From: Micractinium sp. NFX-FRZ
Taxonomy: Eukaryota; Chlorophyta; Trebouxiophyceae; Chlorellales; Chlorellaceae
Direction of reading: 5' to 3'
Length of the DNA: 64,000 nt
Assembly: GCA_029339195.1 (NCBI GenBank)
Contig: JAPTJF010000245.1
Span: forward strand, 1 to 64,000
The position numbers and the translations under genes are program-made. Shown here in pieces: positions 1 through 12,900 of this stretch. Under the pieces are notes generated by a model, which saw only the letters and a list, made by a program, of their open reading frames with translations, was not told the DNA's origin and ran no database searches. Within the stretch, counting starts at the first letter, position 1. Every line of letters begins with the position of its first letter.

Positions 1-399
1 ACTGAAACAGCAATGGCCCTGCCCAGCAATCCAGTGCCAGTCCATTGCCATACCAGTGCACCTGGTAACAGTAGTGTTTGCCAGGAAAGCAACGACTGCA
101 GCCCTGAGGGCGGGCAGCCGCAGCGGGGTGCCGCTTGCCTGCGCCGTCACCGCCACAGCCACCTGCCTGCGCTTGCCGGCGTTGCCTGTGAGGGCTGCCG
201 TCTGAGCAGCAACATTGGGGGCGATGCAACGTGCGTCTGGCAGTGGCGGGGGGCGGCGCGACCTGCATTTGAGACGTGCACACACAACGCGGTCAGTGCA
301 GGTGCGAGCTAGTGCATGCACAGTGGAGCTAGTGCATGCACAGTGGAGCGTGCAGCAGCAGGGCAGGAGGATGCATGCAGCCCGGCAGCCTGCAGGACT

Positions 400-1300
400 C
401 ACGGAGGAGGCGAGGGCTTGGTGTTGGTTGCGCCATTGGGCGGCGGTGATTGGGGTGGGGCAGGAGAGGGGGAGGGAGGTGGAAGGGGAGGGGGAGGGGA
501 ACGCCTGGAAGGGGGGGGCGGGAAGGAGCGATGCGGCGGTAGTGGCGAGGGCTTGGGAGGGTGCGGTGAGGGGCTTGGGGGTGGAGGAGAAGGACGGAGC
601 GAAGGTGGGGAAGGGCTGGGCGGCAAAGAGGAAGAGCGTGGCGTGGGAGGGGAGGGGAACGGAGGTGGTGGGGAGGGGCGTGGCGATGGTGGCAAGGGAC
701 TAGGCGGGGGCGGGGAGGGGGAGGGAGGTGGTGGTGACGGGTTGGGCGGGCGAGGAGAAGGCGAGGGAGGCGGGGGCGAGGGACTGGGCGGGGGAGGGGA
801 GGGGGAGGGAGGTGGGGGCGAGGGAGTGGGCGGTGGAGGGGAGGGGGAGGGAGGTGGTGGGGAGGGGAAGGGCGGGGGAGGAGAGGGCGAGGGAGGCGGG
901 GGCGAGGGACTGGGCGGTGATGGGGAGGGGGGGGGGAGGTGGTGGGGAGGGGAAGGGCGGGGGGGAAAAGGGCGAGGGAGGCGGGGGCGAGGGAGTGGGC
1001 GGTGGTGGGGACGGGCTGGGCGGGGGAGGGGAGGGACTTGATGGTGGTGGGGAAGGGCTGGGCGGGGGAGGCGACGGGCTGGGCGGGGGAGATGGGGGCC
1101 TGGGTGGTTTGGGCGGCCGGGGAGGGCTGGGCGGGGGAGGCGAGGGGCTGGGTGGGTTAGGTGGGGGTGTGGGCGGGGAAGGCGGGGAAAACGGGGAAGG
1201 CGGGGGCCTGGGCGGACTGGGAGGTTGGGGAGGCGATGGTGGGGGTCCGGGCGGACTAGGAGGTTGGGGAGGCGGCGCGGGTGGAGGATAGGGGGGGCAC
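400..1300 (-). repeat. Low-complexity G-rich tract encoding Pro-rich repeats on the minus strand
   Basis: The + strand is almost purely G with GGGCGAGGGA and GGAGGTGG variants. On the minus strand this gives PPPSPSPPPPSP in one frame from 1290 down to about 950, and Pro-rich sequence in a second frame between 695 and 399. The repeat explains several long open frames on both strands here that are not separate genes. Confidence 0.8.
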
Positions 1301-2991
1301 GAGTCCAGGCAGCTGCTGATCAAGCCCTCCCCTATTTTCCACGTCCAGCCTGCACAGTGAATGAATAAACTCTTAGATAAATTATGATAAAACATATTCA
1401 CGGCCATGCTCCGCCCTGCAACCCAGCATGGGTGTGAGGCCCTGGTCAGCCAGCAATGCAAATGTGCTGCCAGGAGCGTGGGTGACCCTACGGCACAGCC
1501 TGCGCCAGTCAGTGCGAAACCGGGCCCGGGCCTGCGCAGGCGTGCGGCTGCACGCACGCCGCGCAGTGGGATGCGTCGCCACTGCCATCTAGGCGGGCAG
1601 ATGCCAGCTGGCCCCCCCCACCGCGACCCTAGAAGCAGCGCCGTGCGAAGCGCAGGCCGCGGCGCGCCTGCCAACCAACCCCGCCTGCTAGCTAGAGCAG
1701 CCTGCTCCGCACCTTGGTGAATGCTGCTGCTGTGCTGTGTGTTTGCAATGCGTTGTTGTGTGATGTAAACTTGTGCAGCGCTGGCGGCTGCCAGGGCCCG
1801 CCGCACCAGCCTCTCCTTCGGCCTTTTTCATCCAGCACCTGCCCACATTGCCACCATCTCTTCTATATCTAGACGGGCTGACCCAGGTCCTGAAAGGGGC
1901 GGAGTCGCAGCACAGGGCCAGGGTTTAGGGCTGAGGGTTTGGGGCTGAGGGTTTCGGGAGCCCTCTGCGCAGGGAGTTGCCGTGCGGGGCCAGGCCCGCG
2001 GCACAGCATGAGAGGCTGTGCATGCGCGGAGAGGCTGGGCAAGGCCCACTCTTGCAAGAGCCGGGGGTGAGCGCGCCTGGCAGTGCCAGGCGGGCCGCCC
2101 AAACGGGCGGCGCAGGGCATCAGGTCCCGGCCCTACCCGGCCTGAAGCTGCCCAGGTGCCTGTGCCGCACTTTGTTTGCGCAGAGTGTCGGTTTGTGGCA
2201 TTCAGGCTGCAAACCCCCAAAAGCAGAAGCACACAGGCTGCGCCCGAACAGCATGCCACGGGTCTCACCACGCCATGCAGCCAGGCGTTATGTCGCACTC
2301 ATTACAGCAGCCCTGCCCCGAGGTGCTGAGGGGCAGCGTGACGTTGGTGAGCTCGCCGCCATCGCTGCAAGCGGGGTGGGGAGCATGGGGCGGCGCATGA
2401 GGAGGGCCCGGGTCAAGGGGGGCATCATGAAGTTCAGGTGGAGGTGGAGGGGGCGTCCACTGCCGCCGGGCGCCCGGCGGGGTGGGGTAGGGTTGGGGGG
2501 CACACAAAAAGTGGAAGTGGAAAATCTTGTGCTAGCGTGCGTAGGCAGGTCGAGAGCAGGCGGCACGTCGGTGTTGGCTTGTGCAGGCGCCTTTGCACCT
2601 ATGTCTGAGGACGCACCCGCCGGCCCCAGCCTGGTCCAGCAGAGTGTGGCCTGCCTAGCACGCGACCCATGCATGACCACAGCAGGCACTGCAGGCACTG
2701 CAGCGGCTGTGCGCCAGCTGTGCATCATGGCACTCACAGGTTTGTGTTGTCAAGCATGGCGCAGGATGCAGGCGGAGGCGAGGGTGGCGGCGGTGAGGGT
2801 GGCGAGGGTGGCGAGGGCGGCGGTGAGGGTGGCGAGGGTGGCGGGGGCCGCGGCGAGGGTGGCCGGGGCCGCGGCGAGGGCGGCGGGGGCCGCGGCGAGG
2901 GCGGCGAGGGTGGTGGGCGAGAGGTCAAGGTGCGCACTGTGGGCAGCACCAGCAGGAGCGCCAGCAGCAGCAGGGCGATGCGCAGGCGCAT
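700..2991 (-). CDS. Secreted Pro-rich wall-type protein with Cys-rich PAN/Apple-like segment (multi-exon, 3' end unresolved)
   Basis: The first exon (2991-2738) starts with a clear signal peptide, MRLRIALLLLALLLVLPTVR, followed by about 45 residues of PPPSPRPP-type sequence. Donor CCT|GTGAG joins in phase to 2364-2269, which reads DGGELTNVTLPLST followed by a GCCNECDITPGCMA core. The next exon starts at 2206 (LNATNRHSAQTKCGTGTW). The CC..C....GC spacing resembles PAN/Apple modules of secreted algal proteins. A large Pro-rich exon begins near 1300 (CLDSCPPYPPP) and runs to about 900; below that the open Pro-rich frame shifts and the true stop is unclear, so the lower boundary given is only the end of one open frame. 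Known for such families: extracellular or wall proteins, with prolines likely hydroxylated and glycosylated. The phase linking the Cys-rich exon to the Pro-rich exon was not resolved, so these could be two genes. Confidence 0.55.
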
Positions 2992-4376
2992 GGCGGCGGG
3001 CGAGGCGCCAGAAGGTGAAGACTACCGGACTCCGGTAACAGGTCAGTGGCCTGTAAGGTAGGTAGCCTGCTGCGAGGGAGCAGGGCGGGAGGGGAGTGGG
3101 TGCAGGGTCAGATGAGTGGCCGGCTCTGCCACATCGTATGCCCCAGGCGGCCTCAGAGGGCAGGTGCTGCGGAGGCACCGGTGCTGGGCGGCGGCGCCCA
3201 GCAGCTGCACGTTACATCCCTCTCCCCTGTCAAGGGCCACATACACTGCAGCTCCAGGCTCTCCGCAGCGCATGCTGACGGTTTCTGTGAAGCAGTGTTT
3301 GTTGTGTCCCTGGTGGACTTCAGGTGGACTTCAGGTGGACGAAGCTTGTGCCAAATGTATGCTCCCGCTATTCCAGGACAGTACTACTGACCCCTGACCA
3401 TGTCACACTTGACCTTGCCCACGAACGGCGTTCCACGGTTATGCCCTTGAACACCCCCAAATGGTGCTGAACAATGTACTGGCGGGCCACTAGATGGCTC
3501 AGGGCTGTCGCACGTGTGGTGTGTGTACGCGCCCGGCCACAGCAGGTCGGAGAGGTCAGTCGTGCTCAGCATCACCGCCGCCTACCTTAGTAGTCACGCT
3601 ACGGCACTGACGGGCAGGTTGTTGCAGACGGCGAGGAGATCCGCGCCTGGCACGCCCTGGTGGTGGTTCGCGGGCACTCCTGCTCAACGGCTGCAGGAAA
3701 ACATGCAGGGCCTGCACGTTTTGATCGACAGCGCAAGCCAAGGGGTTGGCCAGACCCGGCGTCCGGACAGTTCTTGATGTGGAAGGTTTGCTGACGTGGA
3801 GGGACACATGGCATTTCCAGACCTAATCAGGGACACCCAGTTCGAGTTCGCTGCTAGAGTGGGCAGGTTGGGCGGTCGGGAGGGACCCTGACATGGTCCC
3901 CCTCCATCGGGGTTTTCTTGGTTGCTGTGCGCCTCGCGGCATCCCTGCGTGCAGTCTGTATGGTGTTCTGATGTGCATCGCAGCGGCGACGGCCCGGAGA
4001 AGCGCGCGCCCGCACTTGTGCCGCTGCCGCCGCCCGCCTGCCCTGCCCTGCCTGCTGGTCGCGCGCGGGCCTGCCTTCCCGTGAAGGGCGCCCTGTGTTG
4101 CACCTGCCCACACAATCCTGCTGGTGCACAGCCCTGCCTGGGGTGCTCCTGTGTCATTCGCTTGCATTCAGCAGCATGAGCAGCACACAGCATTTCAGGA
4201 AGCTTGGGTGGCGGGTGGCGGGCGGCGGGTGCGGGTGGCAGGTGTCCAACAGTGAGCGTGGGGGCATCATGCAAAGGGTTCCGTTGTTTGGGTGGTGTTG
4301 ATAAACACCGGGTGGGAGACGATGGTGTTAAAAACACCGGTAGCGTGTGGATGAGGGTGTGGTGGGGTGTGCGCGC
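2992..4376. other. Intergenic stretch without a recognisable gene
   Basis: It lies between the 5' end of the Pro-rich secreted gene and the 3' end of the small gene at 4377, both on the minus strand. Open frames of up to about 200 codons exist but have no domain, no signal peptide and no consistent splice structure. It should hold the promoter of the Pro-rich gene just above 2991 and the 3' UTR of the next gene. Confidence 0.5.
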
Positions 4377-5914
4377 TCAGGCGTCGGCGTCGGCGTCGGT
4401 GCCGTCCTCCTCCGCCTCGTCCCGCAGGGTCTGCAACATGTGGGTGGCCTCCTTCTTGCTGAGGTCGGTGAGCTGCTTGTCCCGGTTGGCCATCAGGTCG
4501 CCGATGATCTTGGAGGCCTGGCCGTAGTTGAGGCCCTCGGTGGTGCCCTTGTAGCTGCGGGAGGGGGGCGTGTGGGTGGGGAAGCAGTGCAGCCGGGCGT
4601 GAGGAGGCGTGCGGTGTTTGGATGCAGTGCGGCAGCCCTGCTATATAGTCAGAGTTTCCTGCCTAGAGTTTTGGCAGGAAACCCTCTGGAAACCCCTCTG
4701 GGCCAGGAAACCAGGCCAGTTGCAGCCCTGAAGCCGTCCTGGGCCAGGAAACCACCCTATCTTCCACCAAAGCATGTCAGCAGCCCCAAAGCCATCATGC
4801 TGTTCCCTTGGCACACAGCCTGGTGCCAGCAGGCCAGCTGGCTCATCGATCGGGGGGCCACCAGGCCTGCCCACCCCAAGCCCCGCAGCACGTCATGTAA
4901 AGCATGTTACACACAACTACAACATCACAGCAGAACAGCAAGAACATGAGAATTGAGGAGAATCGTGAGGCAAGGTAGAGGGGCGAGCACCAGCCGGGTG
5001 CCCCAGTGGGGCGGCGGGTGGGGCGGCGGGGGGGGGCACCGGGCGAGCGGGGCGGTCGGAAGGGGAAATGCCGGGCAACAGCATGCAAGCAAGGTAGAAG
5101 AACATGAGACACATACATAAAGAAGTGGGAAGCAAATAATCACTGGGGGTTGCGGGTTCATGTGGGTCGCACAGCGGGACGCCGCCTAAGCGAGGGGAGG
5201 GCAGCGGGCACTGCAGAGCGTGAGGGGGCGTATTTAGTGGCAGCAGGAGCATGCAGCCGCGCCAGGCAGCCCTCCCTCCACCGCCCCCGAGCGCCCCCGC
5301 CCCCCGCCAGCCTCCCACCAGCCCGGCTCACCCTATGTCGGTCATCATGTTGATCTGGCCCTTGGAGATGGGGTACGCGTCGCCCGCCTCGCACTTTGTG
5401 ATGTGCAGCAGCTTGCGCAGCTGGTCCCGGCTCATGCTGGCGGGCACGTGCAGCTTCAACCTGCTGGCAAGCGGGGGCGGGGCACGGGAGGGCACCGGTG
5501 GTTGGTTGCGGGCATGCGGGTCGCGTGGTGGGAAGCGGCAGGGCAACCGCAGGCGTGCGCCGTACGCAGGGAAGCAGGGCTGCAAGAACACCTGGTGTGC
5601 ATGCAGGCCCCCAGCAGCAGGAGGCAGGGTGCGAGCACTGGCCCTGCCCTGAGTTGTGCGGGCCCGAACGCGTGCGCGCCTGCCCCGCACCTGTCGGCCT
5701 CCTCCAGGTCCCAGCCGGTGGGCGGCTCGCAGCCGCACTTCTTCATGAACTCGTCGTGGGCCGCGATGCGGGCCTGCAGGGGCGACAGGGACAGAGGTGG
5801 AGGTTGAGAACGGTGCAGAGAGATTGCAGGGGCAGCGGGTCTTGTGCAGCATGGGATCTTGGTTGCCCGGCAAGGGCGCGCGGCCCCGCACCTGGATGAC
5901 GCGCTATGATAATG
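4377..5914 (-). CDS. Small protein with DUF3072-like helical motifs (multi-exon, 5' end unresolved)
   Basis: Exons read from high to low coordinates. About 5776-5697 gives ARIAAHDEFMKKCGCEPPTG and WDLEEAD. About 5464-5331 gives LKLHVPASMSRDQLRKLL, then GDAYPISKGQINMMTDIG. The last exon, 4554-4377, gives YKGTTEGLNYGQASKIIGDL, then KQLTDLSKKEATHML and an acidic DADADA tail before TGA. All three junctions keep phase (AG|GTTG, GG|CTAC). The pattern Q..M..IGYKG....L.Y..AS.II..L, followed by LSKKEA..ML..L, resembles the short helical repeat of DUF3072-type proteins. No enzymatic motif is visible and the function is unknown. A 12-base exon (CGCGTCATCCAG, about 5903-5892) may precede the first listed exon, and the start codon lies further upstream but was not found. 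Confidence 0.6.
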
Positions 5915-6966
5915 GTATTTCGTGCAGCTTTGGCCTTCTGCAAGGGGCCCACGGAGCTACAGGCAGTACTACCGCCACCTTGGCGCCAATGTGCGGTGAC
6001 GTGGCATGTGAAGCTGTCAGGACGTAGAACTGCAGGCACGCCCTACACAGGCCCAGGCATCCGTTGTCAATCGCTTGGAGTTCCAACAGGTGCTTGTGTC
6101 TGGGTTCATTATGTATGGGGGACGACAGGACCATTCTGCAGTTGACGCCGGTCTGTGCGCCTTCAGAACAGGCGCGGCACAGCTCCATTCGACCAATGAC
6201 TGTGACCGGATGCCAAGAATACTGCTCCATTCATATGGGCGGTTCCACTGGTGCAGTGCGGGAGTATTACAGTGGCAGCAGCTGTCGGGCTCCCGAGCAC
6301 CGCGGGTACCCCTTCGTCGAGCTGCGGTGGGGCAGCCGGGACGGCGGCCCTTGTTTTTATTGTTATCCGTGAGCAGTGAGCAATTGCAGAATGGGACGAT
6401 GCTATGTGCTCGCCGGGTGCATGCCGGTCATTCTGTTTGGCCCCTCTCCTGCGCCAGCTGCCACAGTACTGCTGGTCAAGGGGCGCGCCGCTGTGTCGCA
6501 CGCCTGTGTCGCACGCCTGTGAGGCCATGCAGAAGGCGTCCAACCTGATGGGCTTGGAATGGTTCTAAGCACAGAAGGTAGTGGTTCTAACCACTCAATT
6601 CAGGGTAATCCTGCTGCAGCAAGGGAAGGGACAGCAGGGACGGCTCGTGCAGCGCCACCTCTGGCCCGAGCGCCGGCGCCGCCACCTGGGCAACAGGTCG
6701 GTCGCAGCGCAGTGGTGGCAGCGATCGGCGCGCCGCAGCGGCCTTCATTACACCTATTCGTTCATTTAGTATCGTGGGTGCTCGCTGGAAAGAGTGCAGG
6801 GTGCGCCCATGCACAGGGCCGCGCTGTCCACAACTGGCGAGGCGAAAGTTCTCTTGTTCGCTCCCTTCAATCCTTGGAGCCCCCCGCTCGACGGAGGGGC
6901 AGTTTGACATCCTTTTTAAAGCGTCGGCGGATCGCTGTCAGCCGGAGGAGCCGCGGGAGGGCGTGG
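5915..6966. other. Divergent upstream region between the small minus-strand gene and the kinase-like gene
   Basis: No domain could be read on either strand. It should hold the missing first exon(s) of the minus-strand gene and the promoter or 5' UTR of the kinase-like gene. An open frame upstream of 6967 (from 6559) is in frame with the kinase-like protein, so an earlier start cannot be ruled out. Confidence 0.4.
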
Positions 6967-9900
6967 ATGGCGCAGCTGGGGGGCGGCAGGGCAGCAGGCC
7001 CCCAGGCAAGCTACAGTTCGATGCAGCCAAGTCTAGGAAGCAGCGCCGTGGGCCGCACCAGCAGCAGCGGCCACCCCCAAACGGCCCCGCCTGCCGCTAG
7101 CGCTGCCCGCCGCTCTCCCTCTTGCCTGCAGGACCTGCCGCCGCACTACATTTGGACGGACGAGGAGCTGGATGGTGCACTGGCGGCAGGTGTCTGTTGG
7201 AACGTGGATCCGTCCCTGGGCAATGGCAAGTACAGCCTCAAGGGGGTGCCAGGCCTCGGTGGCCTGCTGGCGCCGCACGTCGCAAGCGGCAGCTACGGCG
7301 ACGTCTTCCTGGCAGCCAAGGACGGCGCGGGCCTGCTTGCCGTCAAGTTTGTGCGGGACAGCACAGAGGAGGCGGTGCTGCGCGAGCTGATTGTGCAGCT
7401 GAGAGCCGCTGGCCTCGGCATCTGTGTGACCGTCCACGGCTACGTGCCGCCCAGCGGCGACCGCCCGCCCGCAGCTGTCTTCGCCTTTGCCAAGCGCAGC
7501 GGGCTGGATCGGGAGGCGCGGTGAGTTATGGGCGGGGGGGGGACGAGGCACAATGGGTTGTGTTGGAGCCTGGAGGTGCATGCACCTGGGCGGCTGCAGG
7601 CAGGCAGGGCAGGGAGGAGACGGGCGGGACCGACGCCGGCTTGACGCGGCGTGCCAGCGGGCGCCTGCACGGCGCAGCGTGCACCCAGCAATGTGGCACA
7701 GTGGGTGCAGCCTCAAAACATCTACCCAATCAGTGCACCGACCCCTGCTGCCCGCTGCCCCCTTCCGGCCTCATCCTCGCCTGCAGGAAGCTCACGAAGG
7801 ACGGCCGCTACCGGCTGCGAGGCCCCCGCTACTTCTTCTCACAGGCTGACATCCCTCGGCTTGGGGAGGCCCTGATTGCCCTGCGCATCTGGCACCGCGA
7901 CTGGAAGGTGAAGCGGGGGGGCGGGCGGGGGGGAGCGGGCAGTTTGGGTACAGCGGGTGGGTGCTGGGGAATAATGCGGGCTGAGAGGGGACGGGCAGGC
8001 AAGCACGCAGGCGCGCTAGCGGGTGGGTGCTTCTCAGGAAGGGAGGGAGGGGAGGGAAAGCATCAGGTTGGCAGGGTGGGCAGGCCGGGTTGGGGAACGA
8101 GCGGGCAGATGCAAGCCAAGGGCCTGACCTCCAAGTCCTTCATGCGTTGGTGCTGGGGGCGGCTGCCTCCATCATGCCCTGTTGCGCCTGATGCAGGCCT
8201 TCAATCCGTGACCCCCTTGCCTCCATCTTCACGCGCCCTCCTCCGTCACTTGCGTGCCCTCCTCCCTGCCCGCCACATAACCCACCCTCACGTTACAACC
8301 CCTCCGCCCCAGCACCCACAACCTGCTCGGTCACCCACCGTTCTGTCGTGCTCCTCCATGAAAGCCCGCTTCACGCCCTTTGCCCCTCCCGTCCCTCGCA
8401 GTTGGACAACCTCCTAGTTGAGGAGCGGGCGGACGGTGAGGTGACGGCCACGCGCACACTGATAGGCGACCTTGGCACCGCGCAGATGCACGACATGCCG
8501 CAAGAGCTCATCGACGACCCCAGTGGGTGAGCACACTGTGATGCTGCAACCGCCGACGCTGCTGCCAGACGTGCTTAGACGTGCAGCTGCCGTCGCGCTG
8601 CTGCTGGCGCTTGCAGATGGATGCCTCAGCTGGCATGCTGCCAGCTGCCCTGAGCAATTGCGGCGTGGTGGGCGACGTTGTGGGCGTTGTTGCCGGGTAG
8701 CAGCCATGTTTGACGGGGCGGGCGCACAATCGGTGCCTCATTCGGGTGCGCCCCGCCTGGGATGCGTGGTCCCGCACCTGCATAGCCCTCTTCACCTGCC
8801 TCCCTGTTCTCCCCGCCTGCCTGCAGGCCCCCGGGGCTGGGCAACAACCAAGCCCAGCCCCCAGAGGTGTTCAAGCGCGGCCTGCTACACCGTCACCACG
8901 ACGTCTGGGGTATGGGGTTCACACTGTTTGAGTTGATGTTCAACCTGCAGCACTTCCATAGCTGTGAGTGAGAGGGCTGCTGTGTGTATGCCCTCCACCT
9001 GGTGGCCTGGCAGGGAGCGAGGGGGCCCACTTGTGTAGCCTCACAATCCACTGCTGGGGCTGCCTCGGCAGCAGCCGACGTCACCCTCAGCAGCTGCAGA
9101 TTGAAACCGTGTATGTAAGCACGCCCTTGTGCCCGTCGTGCGCAGGGCCCAAGCTGGGACACCTGCTGGCTGCTGCGCTGCAGCAGTTCTTTGCAAGCGG
9201 AGGCATCATCTTCAACCAGTACATGGTGCAGCGCGGGTACAACCCTTACAACCCCTCCCACATGCTGGTGAGGAACTGACTGCTGTGCTGCACAGGCCCG
9301 GAAGCGGAAACAGAGCATGCTAGCGGCGCGTGCATGGGCTGGCCTGATGATGTTGAGAGGTATTACGACACACCAGCTACTGCCCCCAGCCCACACACCC
9401 TATCTGGTGTGAAGTGCTCACCTTGCCCACCTACCCATGCCCAACTCACTTGCCTCTCTGCAGATGGCGGGCATGCAGCAAACGATGCTCGCCCTTGCGC
9501 TGCAGCCCTGCCCCGACAACCGGTGCCCGCCGCCCGAGATTGCCGACGTCTTCTCCGGCGCCGCCGAGGTGCTGAGCGCACCTGCTGAGGTGGGTACGCT
9601 GCGGCGCATGGCCCAGGTGCATGGCCTAGGTGTGGGTTGCGAGCTGCTGCCAGGGTCTGAGGTTGAGCGCTTCCATTGGCACTACAAGTCTTGCCTGGAT
9701 GCCCCCTGCAACTATCCTCACTGTTGTTCTGTGCTCACCCTCCTGTGGCTGCAGACCCCACACATGGTGCAGCTGCGCGCTGGCCTGCGTGTGGTGTGCA
9801 TGCTGGCCAAGCCCAAGGTGCGCACGTGCGCCCCTCATCATGATGTTTGATACCGCTGTACCTGTGCTTGCATTGAGCTGCCCCGCATGCATCCTGGCGT

Positions 9901-12900
9901 GTTGATGTTCTGTGCCTTCTGGCTTGCCCCTGTGACGCCGCCTTGCCATGCACCCCTCCTAAGCTGGCACGTTGCCCTCCTACCCCTGTGGTTTCAAGCA
10001 GATTGCGCGGCTGCTGCCCCTGGATGTGCGGCGTCAGTGGGCGAGGCGGTATGAGCAGGGGTACAGGCAGCTGTGCGAGCTGTCTCAGGAGCTCTCGGCC
10101 GTCACACCAGACCTGCAGGTGGGCAGGGCACGGAGGGGGAAGAGGGCATATGGGTGAAGCTGCTGCTAGTGAGGAGTGCATGCTGTGCTGGTTATGTCCA
10201 ACACCCAGTTGGGGCACTGCAATGCGCGCCCACCCGCCCAAGCACAGCGTTTGACGAGCGTTTGAGAGGCCCCACTGGGTGACGCTGCTATCAACACGCC
10301 TCGTGCAGATTCCCGAGCTGCCCCTCAAGGCCCGAACCTCGCCACTGCCACTGCTGCTGGAGCCAGGGTAAGCGCGCCGCCTGCATGTGTGCCTCAGCAC
10401 TTGTGTCGTCCCGTGCTGCCCCACCCTCAGTGCACCCGTTTTTTGTTGAACCGACTGGTGACATCGCTCCCTCCCTCCAGGGGATTTGCGGCCGTGCTGC
10501 TGGCGGAGCCCCACCCTGAGACGCCTGCCGAGTACATCGACATCCGGCAGCTGGTGAGTGACCAGCACATGAGGTCTCTGGACATCTCAGTGTCGTTAGT
10601 TGGCGACAGCTGCAGGGAAGCAATGGAGAGCAGGTGTACTGCGCCCGCCTTCCCTACAGGGCAGCAATACCCCATGCAGATTGCGTGCCGGCTGTGCCAC
10701 CTCCATCTGAGTCGGCGCTGCCTCATGCCTGATGCGCGCAGGGCCACCTCAGCGATGGGTGCCCGCTGATCAACGGCATCAACGCGCTCCTGTGCCTCTA
10801 CGCCAACGCCTCCAAGCCTCCCAAGGACGTGTTCCTGGACGCCTGCGCCTTCGCAGGTGACTTTACTGCCAGCTCCTCCAGCTTGCTGGCCTGCCCACAC
10901 GCTGGCGCCCACGCCTGCCTTGCTCACTGAATGAACTATTCTCTTCGGTAAGCAAGCTTACCACTGCACCCTGATGCGACTGCCATTTGTCATACCCCTC
11001 ACTTTGCAACCTGCAGGCAAGGCGGTGCAGGATGGCCTGAGCCTGATGCACGATCCCTGGCTGCAGCTGCGGCACAAGCAGGCGCAGCAGGACGCCGGCA
11101 CCCCAGCGGCAGTGAAGGACTGGCACCGGGCGCGGGTGCAAGCAGCTGTGATGCCAGGCGGCTACCCGGCAGAAGGCAGCCCGGACACATTTGAGCAGCT
11201 GCGGCTGACCCCAGATGCCCTGCTGGAGATCATGTGGTCACTTGAGGACACGCTGGGCGGCGCCTTTGGGCAGGGCTTCCACAGCACGCCGCTGGCAAGC
11301 AAGGAGCAGGAGCGGGCGTGCCAGTACCTGGTGGACTGGCTGTTCCCTGTGATGCGGCTAGCCACCAGCGGCAGCCTTGTGGGCAGCGTGGACTGGCAGC
11401 TGGCGGCTGAGGCGCAGAGCGCGGCGCTGGAGGCAGCCGCAGACGCCGTGCACGCCATCGTCTACACTGCAGCCCAAGCGCTCATCGCACAGCCCACGCA
11501 CGATGCAGGTGGGCCCCATCTGAAGTGGGTGGGCTGGTGGGCGGGGAGGTGCCACATCGCTTGGAACGCAGAGGCAACGCAATTGAAGGGCTGCTGTTTG
11601 GGAGGTCCCCGTCCCTGCCCCCTTGGCTGTGTGCACAACGTCGCCCAACTGCTGTACACTATCTGCCCCTCACGCCCGTCGGCAAGACCCTCACCTGGCA
11701 TCCCGCTGCCTTCCCTCCCCTTTGTTGTGCAGATGGCTTGCTCAAGCTGGTGTCGGGCGTGGCCTCACTGGACGTGCTGTGCTACCAGGCCACCATGGCG
11801 TTGAAGGGGACAGCGACCCCTGCCGCCTCCGCCCAGTGCTACCCACCCTGCGTGTGTGACCGCGAGGCACGCATGGCGACGCTGCGGCACGCCAGCGCGA
11901 CCGCGGTTGACAGCACGCTGTCCGGGGCTGCAGCGGAAGCCTGGGCGCCTGACGCAGTGCTGCCCTGGGTGCTGCAAGCAGCGCTGATGGCGGCAGACGC
12001 CGAAGGCTTCAGGATCCTGATGACTCAGGCAGCCGCAGCTGCCCTGCCAGCAGAGCCTGCCGACCCCACACGTGCCCCGGTGGGCATGGTGCAGCAGCAG
12101 CCTGGGGACGCTGTGCCAGCCGCAGCCGTGGCAGCAGAACCCATTCCACCGGCGGCGGCAGCAGCAGCACCTGGGCAGGCGGTGCAGGCACTGCCTGCAG
12201 CACAGGCGCCGCTGGCACAGGCAGCGCAGCTGGCAGTGCTGCCGAACGTGCAGATGGAACTGGGTGGCTTGCAGCAGCCGCCGCAGCCGCCGCAGCCCAT
12301 GCGGCCCCCGCCAGGCTTCCCATCTGAGCCGCAGTTTGGTGCAGGAGGCCCAGGCGCTGCAGTCCAGGACGCAGCACCTGCAGGGGCGCCAGCAGCTGAG
12401 GCGCAGCCGCAGCGTGCGGCTGAGGTGCCACCAGGGGAGGCACCGGTGCTGCCACACACGCAGCCGGCGGAGGCGGGGCAGGTGGCGCCAGTACTGCCAC
12501 GCGTGGGGCTGGCGCTTGGTGGCGCACAGCACCATGGGCAGCAGGGGCGACAGCAGCAGCCGGCAATGAGGGCCCCTCCAGGCTTCCCCACCAAGCCGCA
12601 GTTCAGGGCGGGCGAGCCAGGCGTGGCAGCAGCCCCGGCGCCGGCGCCGCAGCCCGTGCTGCAGCAGCAAGAGCAGGCAGTCATGAGGCCCAGCACGCGC
12701 GACCTGCTGCGCATGGTGAACGTGGGCGACCTGGGCCGGGGGCCGGCAATTGTGGTGGAGGCGCTGTCTCAGGTGGGCACCTGGCGGGATATCCGAGTTG
12801 GCTGTGAAACGCTTGCATTGATTGGCATGCAGGCGGGCAGGGGGGAGGCAGGCAGGCACGGGGCTGACATGAGCCTGCTCTTTTGGTTCCTGCTGCTAAC

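Noticed and set aside
316..1291. Long Gly-rich open frames on the + strand over the G-rich tract
   Set aside because: They are the complement of the Pro-rich minus-strand repeat; the Gly-rich frames overlap each other in all phases and have no start context or splice logic.
11765..12859. 364-codon minus-strand frame opposite the kinase-like gene tail
   Set aside because: Antisense of Ala/Pro/Gln codon repeats; no start context, domain or splice structure.
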